A DNA stretch of 43,806 bases from Parasitella parasitica. Taxonomy: Eukaryota > Mucoromycota > Mucoromycetes > Mucorales > Mucoraceae. Below are positions 1 to 10,022 of this stretch, piece after piece. Made by a program: the position numbers and the translations under genes. Positions within the stretch are counted from its first letter, which is position 1; the number at the start of each line of letters is the position of its first letter. A model generated the notes under the pieces. The model was not told the DNA's origin, made no database searches, and saw only the letters and a list, made by a program, of their open reading frames with translations. The stretch lies in NCBI GenBank assembly GCA_025201805.1, contig MU619351.1:2942-46747 (forward strand), in the 5' to 3' direction.

Positions 1-1620
1 AAGGCAAGTGTGTTTTAGTTAAAGAAATATTACTGATGTGTCAATTTCCCAATCGGAAGTCGAACTCAAGTAAACTCAATCCTGAACACAATTCAGGAAC
101 ATATCCCAATGGATCATGTTCCTTATTTATAACTCAACATGACATGTTCATGGACAATAGATACGATCTATCGTTCCATTCTCTAAATCATACCATGTCT
201 CACACTTGTATCTTATCCTCCCATCAGTCCACTTAGATTCACTAGTATATAAACCATCATTTTTTCCATGTAATAAACGAGATCTTTACCTGATTAATTC
301 ACAACCGTTTTATTCGAATAATTTCTCATTCTGATAAATCAATTACTATATTTTCTTAACAAGCAATATTCAAAACTATTGCTGCAAAATTGAATGTCTC
401 TGATTATTTCTCTGCAATTCATATATTTTGGCAGGGAAAGTGTTCGAATTATAGCTGATATTATATTATTTACTTCACGAAACGACTCGTTATATACTAT
501 CAATTTGTCAAATATAAATATAATAGTAACTATTTCGAATAGTACATTTTTATCACAGAAGTAAAGTAGCGTTATCAAGCTCTAATCATCAACTTTCTTT
601 CCATCCACTATTCTGATCGACTGATTGATGTGCTAGGTCTTGAAAATGAGCACAGCAGACCATTGTGTATGATAGAAGAATAGAAAAGTAGTATAGGTCG
701 AAATAGCGGTATCCATGGTATTCTATTGACATAACACTAACAACTTCTTTTAGGACACACTGGTGTAGCATACATTTAAAAATTGCAACAGTTGACGATC
801 TCACTGACGGTTTGGAGTAATTCTGAAATTATTAATATTTGTCACTACGAGTCTTGAAAGACTGCAATTTCATTTATTAAACGGGCTTTAACAGCTCGCC
901 AGCGGATCTTATTGTCTATTAAACCTACTGCGGTTTAATTTTTTCGATGAGCTCAATAAAGGTGAACTTTGCCTGTAGATAAACGAGCAAATACTGCATA
1001 ATAATCATTATTTAGCCTTCATATCCTACACAATACTTATTGTATGCATCTAATAATTATATTCGACAATTCGAAGAAAGAATTTCCTATGACAAAGATC
1101 ACTTGAGAAAGTAGCATAACAATTTTTAATCGAATTGGATATCCAGTCTTGGGGCTAAGCTGAACGGTATCTGTCATGTTATGGCTCTGATTTTTTCATG
1201 AATGAGTACATCTTCTTCCATTAAGATCACACTAGACAATGAGTTTTCCATGCTGAAATATAACACAGAAATTCAAATATACCCCAAAACAATATAAAAT
1301 TTGGTTGCAGGCATGAGTAATGATTAACTTTATGCGTACCGTGCACAGTGTTGACAATTGCTTAAATAATAATGATGCATTCATAAACGCTGTCGTGTAA
1401 CAACCGGATTTGATGCAGTGATGGTGTCTAAAATATCTTTTAGTCTAACAAAGCAAGATGTATATGGTCATGCAGCATAAATGACGATTTTTGATCACTG
1501 TGAATGCCAGAATCGGGTGCTACTGCACCCAACCCAAATTGTAAAAGCTTATCAAACTGTGGTTCATGCAAGCTATAAAATTGAGTCTTTCCATGCTAAT
1601 TTTACTGTGTACCTTTTTCT

Positions 1621-1623
<3 letters not shown>
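1..1623. other. Intergenic, no gene recognised
   Basis: AT-rich sequence with only short, frame-broken reading frames and no recognisable domain, tRNA or repeat family. It is presumably the upstream region of the gene that starts at 1710. A neighbouring gene could end just left of the window, but no terminal exon is visible here. Confidence 0.5.

Positions 1624-1696
<73 letters not shown>
1624..1696 (+). repeat. 73-nt uninterrupted T homopolymer
   Basis: T runs without interruption from 1624 to 1696 and ends 13 nt before the ATG at 1710. It is followed by CTCAATTGTGAAA. It lies in the probable promoter or 5' leader of the next gene. The exact length of such a run is unreliable in most assemblies. 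Confidence 0.85.
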
Positions 1697-1709
1697 CTCA
1701 ATTGTGAAA

Positions 1710-2414
1710 ATGTTTGCGTATTCCCAAGGTTATCAACAATTTTATGAGAATCAAAGACGATGGGAAGAAGCTCATTATCCGCTACCAGTGGAATATGACT
1801 TTTACGACCAAAACGAGTATTATTACCCTAAGCGATCAAAAAGTAAAAGACATGACAAAAATCAGAGGAGACGTAATTCTGCTCATAGGGAAGAGAGTCC
1901 GTTTATCGAATACGATGCAGCACATTATTTAGAATCTGATCCATACATAGCCATGTATCATCAATACCCTTACTACTACTACGAAGAAAGCGGCGAGAAC
2001 GACGACTTTAACTATTACCAGCCATATGCAAATAGTAACGATTCCCATGATGGTGGATCGAAATCAGTATCACATTCAAAAAGGAAACAACAAAAAAAAA
2101 GGCTCCATCGGCATCGCCATAAAAGTAGTTCTACCTTACAGAATGAAGGCTGGGTGCAACCAGCTCCTTTTGTAAGTCATCCGCCATTGATTATGGATCC
2201 CATGATGAATTTACAGCACCAACACCAACAACACATTCTAGGCGCTTGTGCGACAGATGCAATGATTCCTCCCAACGCAAATACATTTGGAATGGTTCCC
2301 CAAGCACCTCAACCTGGACCCATGATCAACCATACAAAACCTTGTTTTATGCAGTTGCAACCTAGTGCCAATTTCCATCCACCACCGCCCCCCCCTCCAG
2401 CGCCATTTGCATTT

Positions 2415-2449
<35 letters not shown>

Positions 2450-3359
2450 ACAATCACTGCTTCCATATTTACCCCAACCTTTACTTGAAGACTTGATCAA
2501 CAGTTTGATGATCAAAAATGAAAGATCAGAAGTGGTTAAAGCAGAGACAAATTTTACTCCTGCAAAACAAGAAGCAGCGCCAATCAAGGAACGCACGATT
2601 ACACCATCAACATCAGCACATGCTCCCACCCAAAATCAGTTACGCCGCAAGAAATCGTTGATAGAGAGTTTTCTCTCTTCGTTTTACCTGTTTGGGGACA
2701 ACCAGGGTAACACGATCGATAATAAGCCATGGGATCCAACATTGAACAAGGATGGCATTAATGCCAAGAATGATGCTACTACTTCCAACTCTGTATCGCC
2801 GCGTTCTGCTGCCAATGATTCCACAGCTTCAGCCATTGAACCTACTACAGTTGCTACTAATGACAAAGGGAATACAGCACTTTCACCCAAACTATCTCAA
2901 ACGATGGATGCATTGCAGAGTCGAGAATACATTTGGTGCTACAAAAGACAAAATGACGATGCAGCATTATGGACAGCATTTGGAGTGAAGAATCAAAAGA
3001 AGCTCGACCATCATTATGAAATGCTCCAGTCAGGGAAGCAGCAACGCACGGGAGTTGACAAGGGACCATCTGTAGATAGACCGGCATTTTTACCTGACGA
3101 TGTTATTACTCTAAGCAAGCAGTCGCAATTGAATGGCCCAGTGATGGTGTCATTGAATACAGCTACAGGCTGGTGTTTTGATAATGATTCTACGTTTTCT
3201 TTAGGCTCGGGTGGACACCAGAAACACATCTCATTGGATATCGCCTGTTTGCCTAGCCAGCAAAACAGATTTGTAGTATCAAAGGAACCAGCAGTTCGAA
3301 AGTCAAAATCAGTTGACGGTTTAGCTAGTAAATTCTTTAAGTCTGTTCGCAAATGGTGA
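1710..3359 (+). CDS. Low-complexity protein with WWE-like C-terminal module
   Basis: Single-exon gene of 549 aa. The ATG at 1710 is chosen over upstream in-frame starts because those would translate the T run as poly-Phe. The N-terminus is rich in Tyr, Asp and Glu, then comes a basic Ser/Arg/Lys stretch near residues 35-60 and another His/Lys/Arg stretch (about 120-145). The middle is Pro/Met/Gln-rich with a proline run and a 12-residue glutamine run. The C-terminal third is folded-looking: residues 407-440 fit the WWE pattern (W409, Y411, W421, F424, Q429, L432, Y436), followed by a hydrophobic segment GPVMVSLNTATGWCF. WWE modules in other proteins bind poly- or iso-ADP-ribose or sit in DDHD phospholipases; no catalytic domain is visible here. 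The protein ends in a basic tail, SKFFKSVRKW. The WWE assignment is by eye and its function is unknown. Confidence 0.75.
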
Positions 3360-3513
3360 ATCCTTACGATAATCGCTTTCACCAACACACACCTTGCGGT
3401 GACGGCCTTTGATAGGTTTCAGTGATAGCATCTTGATAGCATTTAAATAAAAAAAAAGCGCGCTCCTTTTACAATACGCATCTTATAACTTATACTATTG
3501 TAATACTAACAAC

Positions 3514-4672
3514 ATGTCTGCTTTCGCCAAACTAGTCCAAGAGAAGTTTGATTCCGCAAAGAAAAGCGAGGATTTGATCTCTTACGAGACGACTGAGGTG
3601 GAGAAGGCGTCTGGCGGTATGAATGTAAGTCTATTGTAGCCATTGTCTAGACATTTGAATCACTGATCTTGGTCCGCTTGCAGTTTATTCTCACCTTGGC
3701 GCCTGCTCTTAGTCAAAAGACTGCTCAAAACAAGGAAAGCAAGGACAGCAAGGAGAAACCCAATCCCTTCTTGAACCCCAATTCTGCTCTAGTTGTCAAG
3801 GAACTCGATCAGCATATCATGCTCTTGAACAAATTCGCGGTGTCTCCTAATCATTTGCTCATTGTCACCAAAGGTATGTGATTTCCGCACGAGCTCGGTT
3901 GGGTTCTCATTGTGTGCAATGCCAGAATTCAAAAAACAGACCGATCCTATTTTACCTGATGAGCTTTACGAGGCATTCAAGGCAATGACCGATTTCGGAT
4001 ATTCTCAACCTACTCTTGCCTTTTACAACTGTGGGCCAAACTCTGGCGCCAGGTAAGCTACATGGCAAGCAAAGGGAGGGATTCTCTTATTCATCCCATC
4101 CTGTCCCCTATAGTCAAGGACACAAACACATCCAAGTTCTTCCCTTGAACCGTGAACATGAATTCCAGCCTCCTGTCAAGCAATTATTCGACGAAATTCC
4201 AGATCGCCAAATCGGGCAGATTTATGCCATCAACAAACTCCCCTTTGTACATGTTATCATTGGCCTTGACAGCAACATTATTCGCGGCGCTAAAGACAAA
4301 AGAGATTCGTTAACAGAGTACTTGGGACAAGTCTTTTTTGGTCTTTTGGATGCTATGTTCCAGCAATTGCGTGAAAACTCTTCTTCTTTGAACCCCTCTT
4401 ACAACTTTTTGATGACCCAGGATTTCATGATGTTGGTTCCCCGTTCAAAGGACTCAGCTACCATCGAGCACGATGGCAAATCCTTTGAATTCTCCATCAA
4501 CTCACTGGGATTCGGTGGTTCCATCTTGTGCAAGACTGAGGAGGAGCTGGCAGCTTTGAAAGCGCAGGATAATTTAATGGATCTGTTGACCCAAGTCGGC
4601 ATTGCCTGGAGCCCTGATGCTGACAAATACGATGCTGAAAGACAGCTCGCTGAAACTTCGGAACTGGTCTAA
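3514..4672 (+). CDS. APA2: Ap4A phosphorylase (ATP adenylyltransferase)
   Basis: Four exons: 3514-3624, 3684-3873, 3926-4052, 4114-4672, giving 328 aa. The last junction rebuilds the signature GPNSGASQGHKHIQ, the H-x-H-x-Q catalytic motif (H146, H148, Q150) of the GalT/HIT superfamily branch that holds fungal Apa1/Apa2. These enzymes split diadenosine tetraphosphate with phosphate into ATP and ADP, and can also exchange nucleotides. Length matches the yeast enzymes (about 320 aa). The conserved N-terminal segment VTKEFKKQTDPILPDE and the C-terminal WSPDADKYDAERQLAE support an intact enzyme. No targeting signal is seen, so cytosolic or nuclear location is likely. Apa1 and Apa2 cannot be told apart from the sequence alone. 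Confidence 0.92.
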
Positions 4673-4829
4673 GTTTTTGGGCTGTACACACTTTTGATTT
4701 CCAAATTACAAAGAGCAAATTTAGAAAATTTATAAAGTTTTACATTGAGGGAAGCTTATAAATGAAATAATGAGTAAACTTAAAATGTTGGTAAACAGCA
4801 TGGTTATGGAAAAAAAAAAAACAGTGTCT

Positions 4830-5911
4830 TCAAGAACCCAAGCGAATCCCTTGGCCAGGAAAATGGTTATTGCTAGTGTTATTTGTGCCTGAAGAGATGG
4901 TGGGGGTATTGTTGGCATTGCTTGCGGGCGTAAAGATAGGTAAATAGCTGTTGCTTGCAGCATCGATCGAGACAAAATTGTTTGATCTAGTCAAAGGCTG
5001 CAGCCATGCCTTTGATTCAAGCTGGATAAACTTTTCTTCGGGGGGAACAAGGAATCTGAGTCTGCCCTTTGCATCTATGCATGTTCACAGTTAGAATTTT
5101 ATTTTGTTGCGCAAACGTAAAAACTTACAGAGAAATCCAACAACAGCAGCACTAATGTTGAGAAACACAGAGGCATCCTGCACCAAGAAGATAAAAAAAA
5201 TGAACACTACTGCAGGCCACATCTTCTTGGGTATACGAATTGCACCCGCAATCCTAAAACAGCATGCTTTTTTTTAAACAAGGATAAAAGAAGCCGTCGG
5301 CTAATCACTTACATTCTGTCCTGTTGATCTTCTCCATCATCTTGCAAGTAAGACCAGAAAATCAACCCTACCACCCACCCTGCCATTCCACGACAGTCCC
5401 ATTCAAAAGGGACTCTGGCGTAGAGCTTACCAGTTGTAACAGATATCATGATTATAGAATAGACAATTCCCGGGATAATGGTAAATAAAACAAGGAGTAT
5501 CCACAAGAATCGGAGCGATCCTTGCTTCTTCTCCAGGCTGCACAATTCAGGAAGTAGCCATATATCAATAATGAACAGCTGAACAAAGCTATTTGTTGCA
5601 AAAGGATATAATACAAGCCTGTAAACTAGTGGATAATCCGATTAGTAATGCGGTCTATGAGCATGCGCTAGTATTATACCTTGAAAACTTATCACATTAA
5701 GAGATATACAGGATGATATGTTGATCTGCGCATTGAGCAATGGAAAAAGGATCTTGTCAAGGGTACAAATGATGATTGGAGTATATAGCGCGAGTTTTGT
5801 TACGGGTGGAATTGTTGTCAGATACTCTTTGACATGTTTAAAAAATGTTGAAATCGTACTGCTATAGGGGTTGGTGGTGTTTGCGTTACTATTTTGCGTG
5901 TAGCTGTCCAT
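4830..5911 (-). CDS. Rhomboid-like membrane pseudoprotease
   Basis: Four exons on the minus strand: 5911-5680, 5625-5313, 5253-5129, 5074-4830, giving 304 aa. The exon 1-2 join creates SFQVYRLVLYPFATNSFVQ, the fQ-x-WR-L-x-TyPf block shared by rhomboids, derlins and UBAC2/Dsc2-type proteins, followed by LCSLEKKQGS. At least five hydrophobic segments are visible. The place where active rhomboids carry GxSG reads GMAG, and no histidine follows in the later helix (ASVFLNISAAVVGFL), so it is probably catalytically dead. The soluble tail is Asn/Thr/Ser-rich and ends GQGIRLGS. It may act in ER or Golgi quality control like other rhomboid pseudoproteases; this is inference. The intron 1 acceptor at 5626 was chosen over a nearby AG because only it keeps the motif. 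Confidence 0.8.
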
Positions 5912-6203
5912 TATTGCCGCAATAATATGGAATGCACAAGAGAAGAGAGGAAAATGGCTCAAGAAGCTACAGTTTTCTAAACCCGAGTGACACAAACAAC
6001 TTTTTCATTCTTTGCGCAATCATAGTACGGTACATGTTTACTTTGCTTGGATATATGGCAACCACGCTAACAATGCTTTGTATCAAGTTTTATTCTCTGT
6101 CTGTGCATTTGTACGAGATGCAGTTGACACGAAATTTGAATAGCAAACAATATCTACTGTGTTTTTGTGGTGCTGTCCTGTAGCTATTGGAGAGAGCGTC
6201 TAT
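5912..6203. other. Intergenic between rhomboid-like and peroxidase genes
   Basis: About 290 nt separates two minus-strand genes: it is the 5' side of the rhomboid-like gene and the 3' side of the peroxidase gene. A plus-strand open frame across it shows no domain and is treated as chance. Confidence 0.5.
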
Positions 6204-7157
6204 TTATTTTTGTTCTTCCATTAGTAGCTTGTTGGGTTCGCCATCTTTACGGTCTCTACCCAAAGAAATCAATTTCAACATGGCATTTTTGAAATCCTCA
6301 AAAAATCTGTCTTGATCTTCAGCATATAATTCAGTGTAGCGACGAAAGGGTTGCTCCAGCATGACCATGTCTGTAGGCAGCATCATCAGTTCGTGTGTCT
6401 CTTCATCTTCAAACTGTCGGGGGCCATCCCACTTTTTTTCTCGCCATGTTCGAGTTAAGAGCATCTTGTAGAAATTATTGGTGAATTCTGTTTGGTTGGG
6501 CGTCCATGGTCCATCAAAGCCTTGATGGCTTTTATGACATTCACCGACTGCATGGGCTCCCATGAGAGCAACAGTCTCCTGAACTGTCATGCCCAGACGA
6601 TCTAGAAATACGTCAATGACATGGTTCTTTCCCAGCGACCCATCAGGCAATCGATTACGCGAAGGTATACTGTCCTTGTCATTTGTGTCGTATCTACCTC
6701 CATCCCAAGGGATATGTGGTCCGCCCATTTGTTCGACTGCCACACAGCCACCGAGACTATGGACAAAAAGAAAGAGTTAAAAGCATGAAAACACGGCATG
6801 CACTATCTGACTCACGTATATAAATCGGCGTAGGTTATCCATGGATGCTTTTCATGGACAGGCTCCAGCGCATTTCTTGCATTCTCCAGCCCTTTGTTGG
6901 CAGGATCAGAATACTGCTCTTTAAAACGCATTGTGCCACCCTGACTTCCACCGTTGTTTTGATGTCTATCATAAGTAGCGCATGAATGCCATGTGAGACG
7001 AATCCTAGTGACAGAAAGTTAGCAAGCGTACGCTGTTAGGAATGTTCGTTAGCAGTTACATGGATGGCCCGAATGTGCCTTTATCATATCTTTCTGTCGG
7101 GATTGCAGCAACGATGTCCTTCCTTACAGCATCATAATCACCGCTTTTGGTAGCCAT
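6204..7157 (-). CDS. Cytochrome c peroxidase-type class I haem peroxidase
   Basis: Three exons on the minus strand: 7157-7060, 7004-6816, 6756-6204, giving 279 aa. The distal site RLTWHSCATYD supplies Arg35, Trp38 and His39. The proximal site is MGAHAVGECH with His164, the CCP-type tryptophan is in GPW (Trp180), and the aspartate that orients the proximal His is in MLPTDM (Asp225). All key residues of yeast CCP are kept. The family reduces hydrogen peroxide using cytochrome c or other donors. The protein starts MATKSGDYDAVRKDI, with no obvious mitochondrial presequence, so it may be a cytosolic form, as known for some fungal CCP-like enzymes. It is divergent with the gene at 7572, with 414 nt between starts. 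Confidence 0.92.
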
Positions 7158-7571
7158 CTTTCTAATAAATATCGACAGGCTTCTTCTGTACATTGAATAG
7201 AAGAAAATAGCTACAGGCCTTGGTTCAACATTTTATACTATCTTTTGCAAAACCCTTGATGGTTCCAGCATTTGTCCAATCAGTCGATGATTCACCACGG
7301 CTAGTTTTTCCTCGTTACATTAAAATGAAACAGCAATGTTTGAGCGACACCTTGGGTTTGTGTCAAGCGTGTGTTGTCTATAAGGTCCCTTAAAGAAGAC
7401 CAAGGGAGGGGCACAGGTGCCTTCAAGTGTTCCTGCATCACAGTGCTGTAGTTGTATCTCGGACCGGGAGTTGTGTTGCAAAACAACCTATCATTCTCCC
7501 TATTAAAAAACAAAAAACCTCTTTTTTTTTTCTTTTTTTTTAGAGAAAACCAAGATAAAACATAGAACAAT
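7158..7571. promoter_or_regulatory. Divergent promoter region, peroxidase / MSP-like gene
   Basis: This 414-nt gap lies between two start codons facing away from each other, so it must hold both promoters. On the plus side a C/T-rich tract (about 7518-7542) ends 29 nt before the ATG at 7572. No specific transcription factor site is claimed. Confidence 0.5.
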
Positions 7572-9078
7572 ATGAGCGTAGACGATGTACTTTCGCTGTC
7601 ATTTGCATCTAGTATAGGCATTGAAAATATACAGGATGAAATTCTAGACGGCTCGAACCTGTATACGGATTTGGAGCAGCTTGAAAAGTCGGTTGACGCA
7701 GAATTTGAAGAGTACATGCACAGAGCACGCTCATTCCCGTTCAAGGAAAAGCAGAAATCGCTACACGATGCATCGATCCACTCTGATTATGAGATACTGG
7801 GCGAAGACTTGCTGGATCAGCTGAACGAACACACTCGGGGCGACAACAATGACTCATGGCAGCGATACATGGACAACAAGCAATCTGATGAGCATTACAA
7901 CGTGAAACCGCTTCGAAATACAGGCTCCTCTGCTGAAGCAAAGAGCCAGAGTCGATCCACTTCTCCTGGAGAGTATTTTGGTGCTCGATCTCTACCTTTT
8001 AATCATGATTGGCGAAGGCAGAGCCAACAGGATGACGATGGAGATGACCAGGGAATAGACGGCACACATGTGAGCAAACCGACCGTTTTTCATTTGTTTT
8101 ACACGTTCTAATTGCAAGCGTTTTAGTCCTCTTACAATAGCAAGGATCGACAGGTAATTTTGCCTTTCTGTTGGTATGTATGAGATGTGTATGGTATTGA
8201 CCAAGCCAAGTAGCGAAGTGCAATAGAAATTTCTTTAGATGCAAGATTTGTAAGTAAATTATGCTAGGGCGCAAAACAGAAAGAGAGAGTGAGGGAGCTC
8301 ATTTTTAATTACATATTTGTAGATAAGCTTGCCTAAATCACTCGGTGTCTATCCAAAATACGAATTACCCGAGATAGAACTGCATCACCCATATACCCAA
8401 CAAAAAGCCTATTCAAATCGATCGTCCGTGTCGTCCACCCATCAGCAGTGCTCATCAAGACAGCAGGATCAATTACAAGATGCACAATCAGATAACAGCG
8501 ATTTCAAGGGTGTTCAGTCTTTAAGCGATAGCGCTTCTGTGTCATCCAAATCACCCGATGCAAACTACACTATAGTGCCTTCCTCTCCTTTGCATTTTCT
8601 GTGCGAGATATCATCAAAGACAATCTACGCCAAAGTAGTTCACTTGAGATTAAGGAATTTGAGCTCGACATCTGTGAGGAAGTTTTCATTGTTTTCGGCA
8701 AACAGCATGCTTGATTTTGACATGACCGGAGGTCTGATATTAGAGGACGAAATGATAGAAATCAAGATCAAAATTAGATCTGGTGCGCTTGTGAATTATC
8801 AACGGCAGCAGCAGCAGCAGCAGCAGCAGGAGAGCGAGGAATATCCATCGCTGTCAGACAGAATCTTGGTTTTGATTGATCATCAGCATGTGAATGAACT
8901 GGATGTAATCATTGATTTTATATCACTGGAAGACGAGGACGAAGAGCAACTTGGAGATGAGCAAGAGGAGCCAGTAGAGGAAAAGGAGCCGCTGGATGAA
9001 CAGGCTCTTCTACTAGCAAATCGTCCAAAATGTCGATTCTGCGCCTTAGAAAAGGGATACCCATTATACAATCTGTAA
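7572..9078 (+). CDS. Uncharacterised protein with MSP/ASH-like Ig module
   Basis: Four exons: 7572-8069, 8141-8153, 8239-8249, 8323-9078, giving 425 aa. Exons 2 and 3 are only 13 and 11 nt; together they keep frame and give QGSTDARFISLPKSLGVYP. The N-terminal 165 residues are acidic and Ser-rich, with coiled-coil-prone segments and a motif PGEYFGARSLPFNHDW. Residues about 260-375 look like an Ig-fold module of the MSP/ASH (PapD-like) kind: a core HLRLRNLSSTSVRKFSLFS, then alternating beta pattern, interrupted by a polyGln loop. The tail is acidic and ends with C-x-x-C in KCRFCALEKGYPLYNL. ASH modules occur in centrosomal and ciliary proteins such as SPD-2/Cep192; a link is possible but unproven. 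An alternative model (27-nt exon 2 from 8127, skipping exon 3) also keeps frame. Confidence 0.7.
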
Positions 9079-9160
9079 TAATTTTTTTTTCTAGTGTTTT
9101 TTTATTCATAAAATGGCTTGTAATATACAGGGGATTCAGCAATGCTGTTCTTATTTTCTT

Positions 9161-9460
9161 CTACCACGATGACTTTTTGACACCAGGAAGTTCACCGTTC
9201 AAAGCCTTTAAACGAAACTGGAATCTGCACAACTTGAATTCACGGAGCACACCACTGCCATGACCAGTGGCAACGCAGCGGTTATGAATGAATGTAGGCG
9301 AAGAGTTTTTAGGCATGGCATTTAACTGTAATTGCGCTTGATGGCGCACACGAGCAGGTAACGTCTCATTTCTGGTAATGTATCTGAATGCTTGGCGAGT
9401 GATTTCATTGTTGGCAACTGCTTGGCGAGCGTTGATATCACGGAGTATACGGCACCTCAT
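9161..9460 (-). CDS. MRP2: Mitochondrial ribosomal protein uS14m
   Basis: Single exon of 99 aa. The C-terminal half carries the uS14 signature: NRCVATGHGSGVLREFKL followed by CRFQFRLKALNGELPGVKKSSW-like residues, ending in Lys-Ser-Ser-Trp. The N-terminal half has the typical basic LPARVRHQAQLQLNAMPKNS segment. It belongs to the small subunit of the mitochondrial ribosome, equivalent to yeast Mrp2. Length fits the family (about 100-115 aa). The start at 9460 is the first ATG after a CT repeat in the leader. The stop lies 82 nt from the end of the convergent gene at 9078. Confidence 0.93.
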   Translation of the reverse strand: MRCRILRDINARQAVANNEITRQAFRYITRNETLPARVRHQAQLQLNAMPKNSSPTFIHNRCVATGHGSGVLREFKLCRFQFRLKALNGELPGVKKSSW

Positions 9461-9471
9461 ATTGTGTGTTG

Positions 9472-9474
<3 letters not shown>

Positions 9475-9505
<31 letters not shown>

Positions 9506-9515
9506 GAGAGTGAGT
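9475..9515 (+). repeat. (AG)14 microsatellite with degenerate extension
   Basis: Fourteen AG units at 9475-9502, then TGAGAGAGTGAG. Read on the minus strand this is a CT-rich leader starting 15 nt upstream of the uS14m start codon, so it belongs to that gene's 5' region. Confidence 0.85.
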
Positions 9516-10022
9516 GGAGCGCAAGGCTCAAGAGTAGGGGTTGAAATTCATTCAAGGATCCGATAAAGGGTCACGTATGTCGACGAAAACCAGCTTGTCA
9601 ATGGCAAGGATAACGCCCTATTTTCATTAGTAAATTCAGTAATTGGACAGTAGATTCGTTGTAGCTATGCTCATCCTTCTTCGACTGCAATGACATCTTT
9701 CACTGCAGGCCGATTAAAAAGCATCAAATGTCTAATGCTGAGTTTGGGCAGCATTTGTTCAATATTTTGACAGTTCCAAATCGAAATACACAGCATAATC
9801 AGATCCTATCAGATGAGCCAAGCATGTATCTATGCTCTACGTGTCCCAAGCCAAGAGCTATTGTTGGTTATCATGCTATGACCTTAAACGAATAAAGAGA
9901 GATAGCAGATGACGTATCAAGAAGGTGGCTTACAACAAGCAATGATTCAGCACTCCGCGTAGATGCTAGACAATTAAAGAGAGCTTCTTTCATTTAGATA
10001 CATCTCTTTTTCTAAGCTTAAT
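9516..10022. promoter_or_regulatory. Divergent promoter region, uS14m / Clf1
   Basis: Non-coding sequence between two divergent start codons (9460 and 10023). No open frame or structured element was recognised beyond the AG repeat at its left edge. Confidence 0.45.

Noticed and set aside
433-1480. Possible tRNA or other structured RNA in the left flank
   Set aside because: No A and B box pair or cloverleaf could be drawn; GTTCGA-like words occur without the required partners.
1566-1709. In-frame upstream start giving an N-terminal poly-Phe extension to the protein at 1710
   Set aside because: The extension is simply the translated T homopolymer; the ATG at 1710 follows it directly and gives a normal N-terminus.
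2238-3388. Minus-strand frames opposite the WWE-like gene, including poly-Leu and poly-Cys runs
   Set aside because: They are antisense shadows of the CAG repeats and coding sequence of the plus-strand gene.
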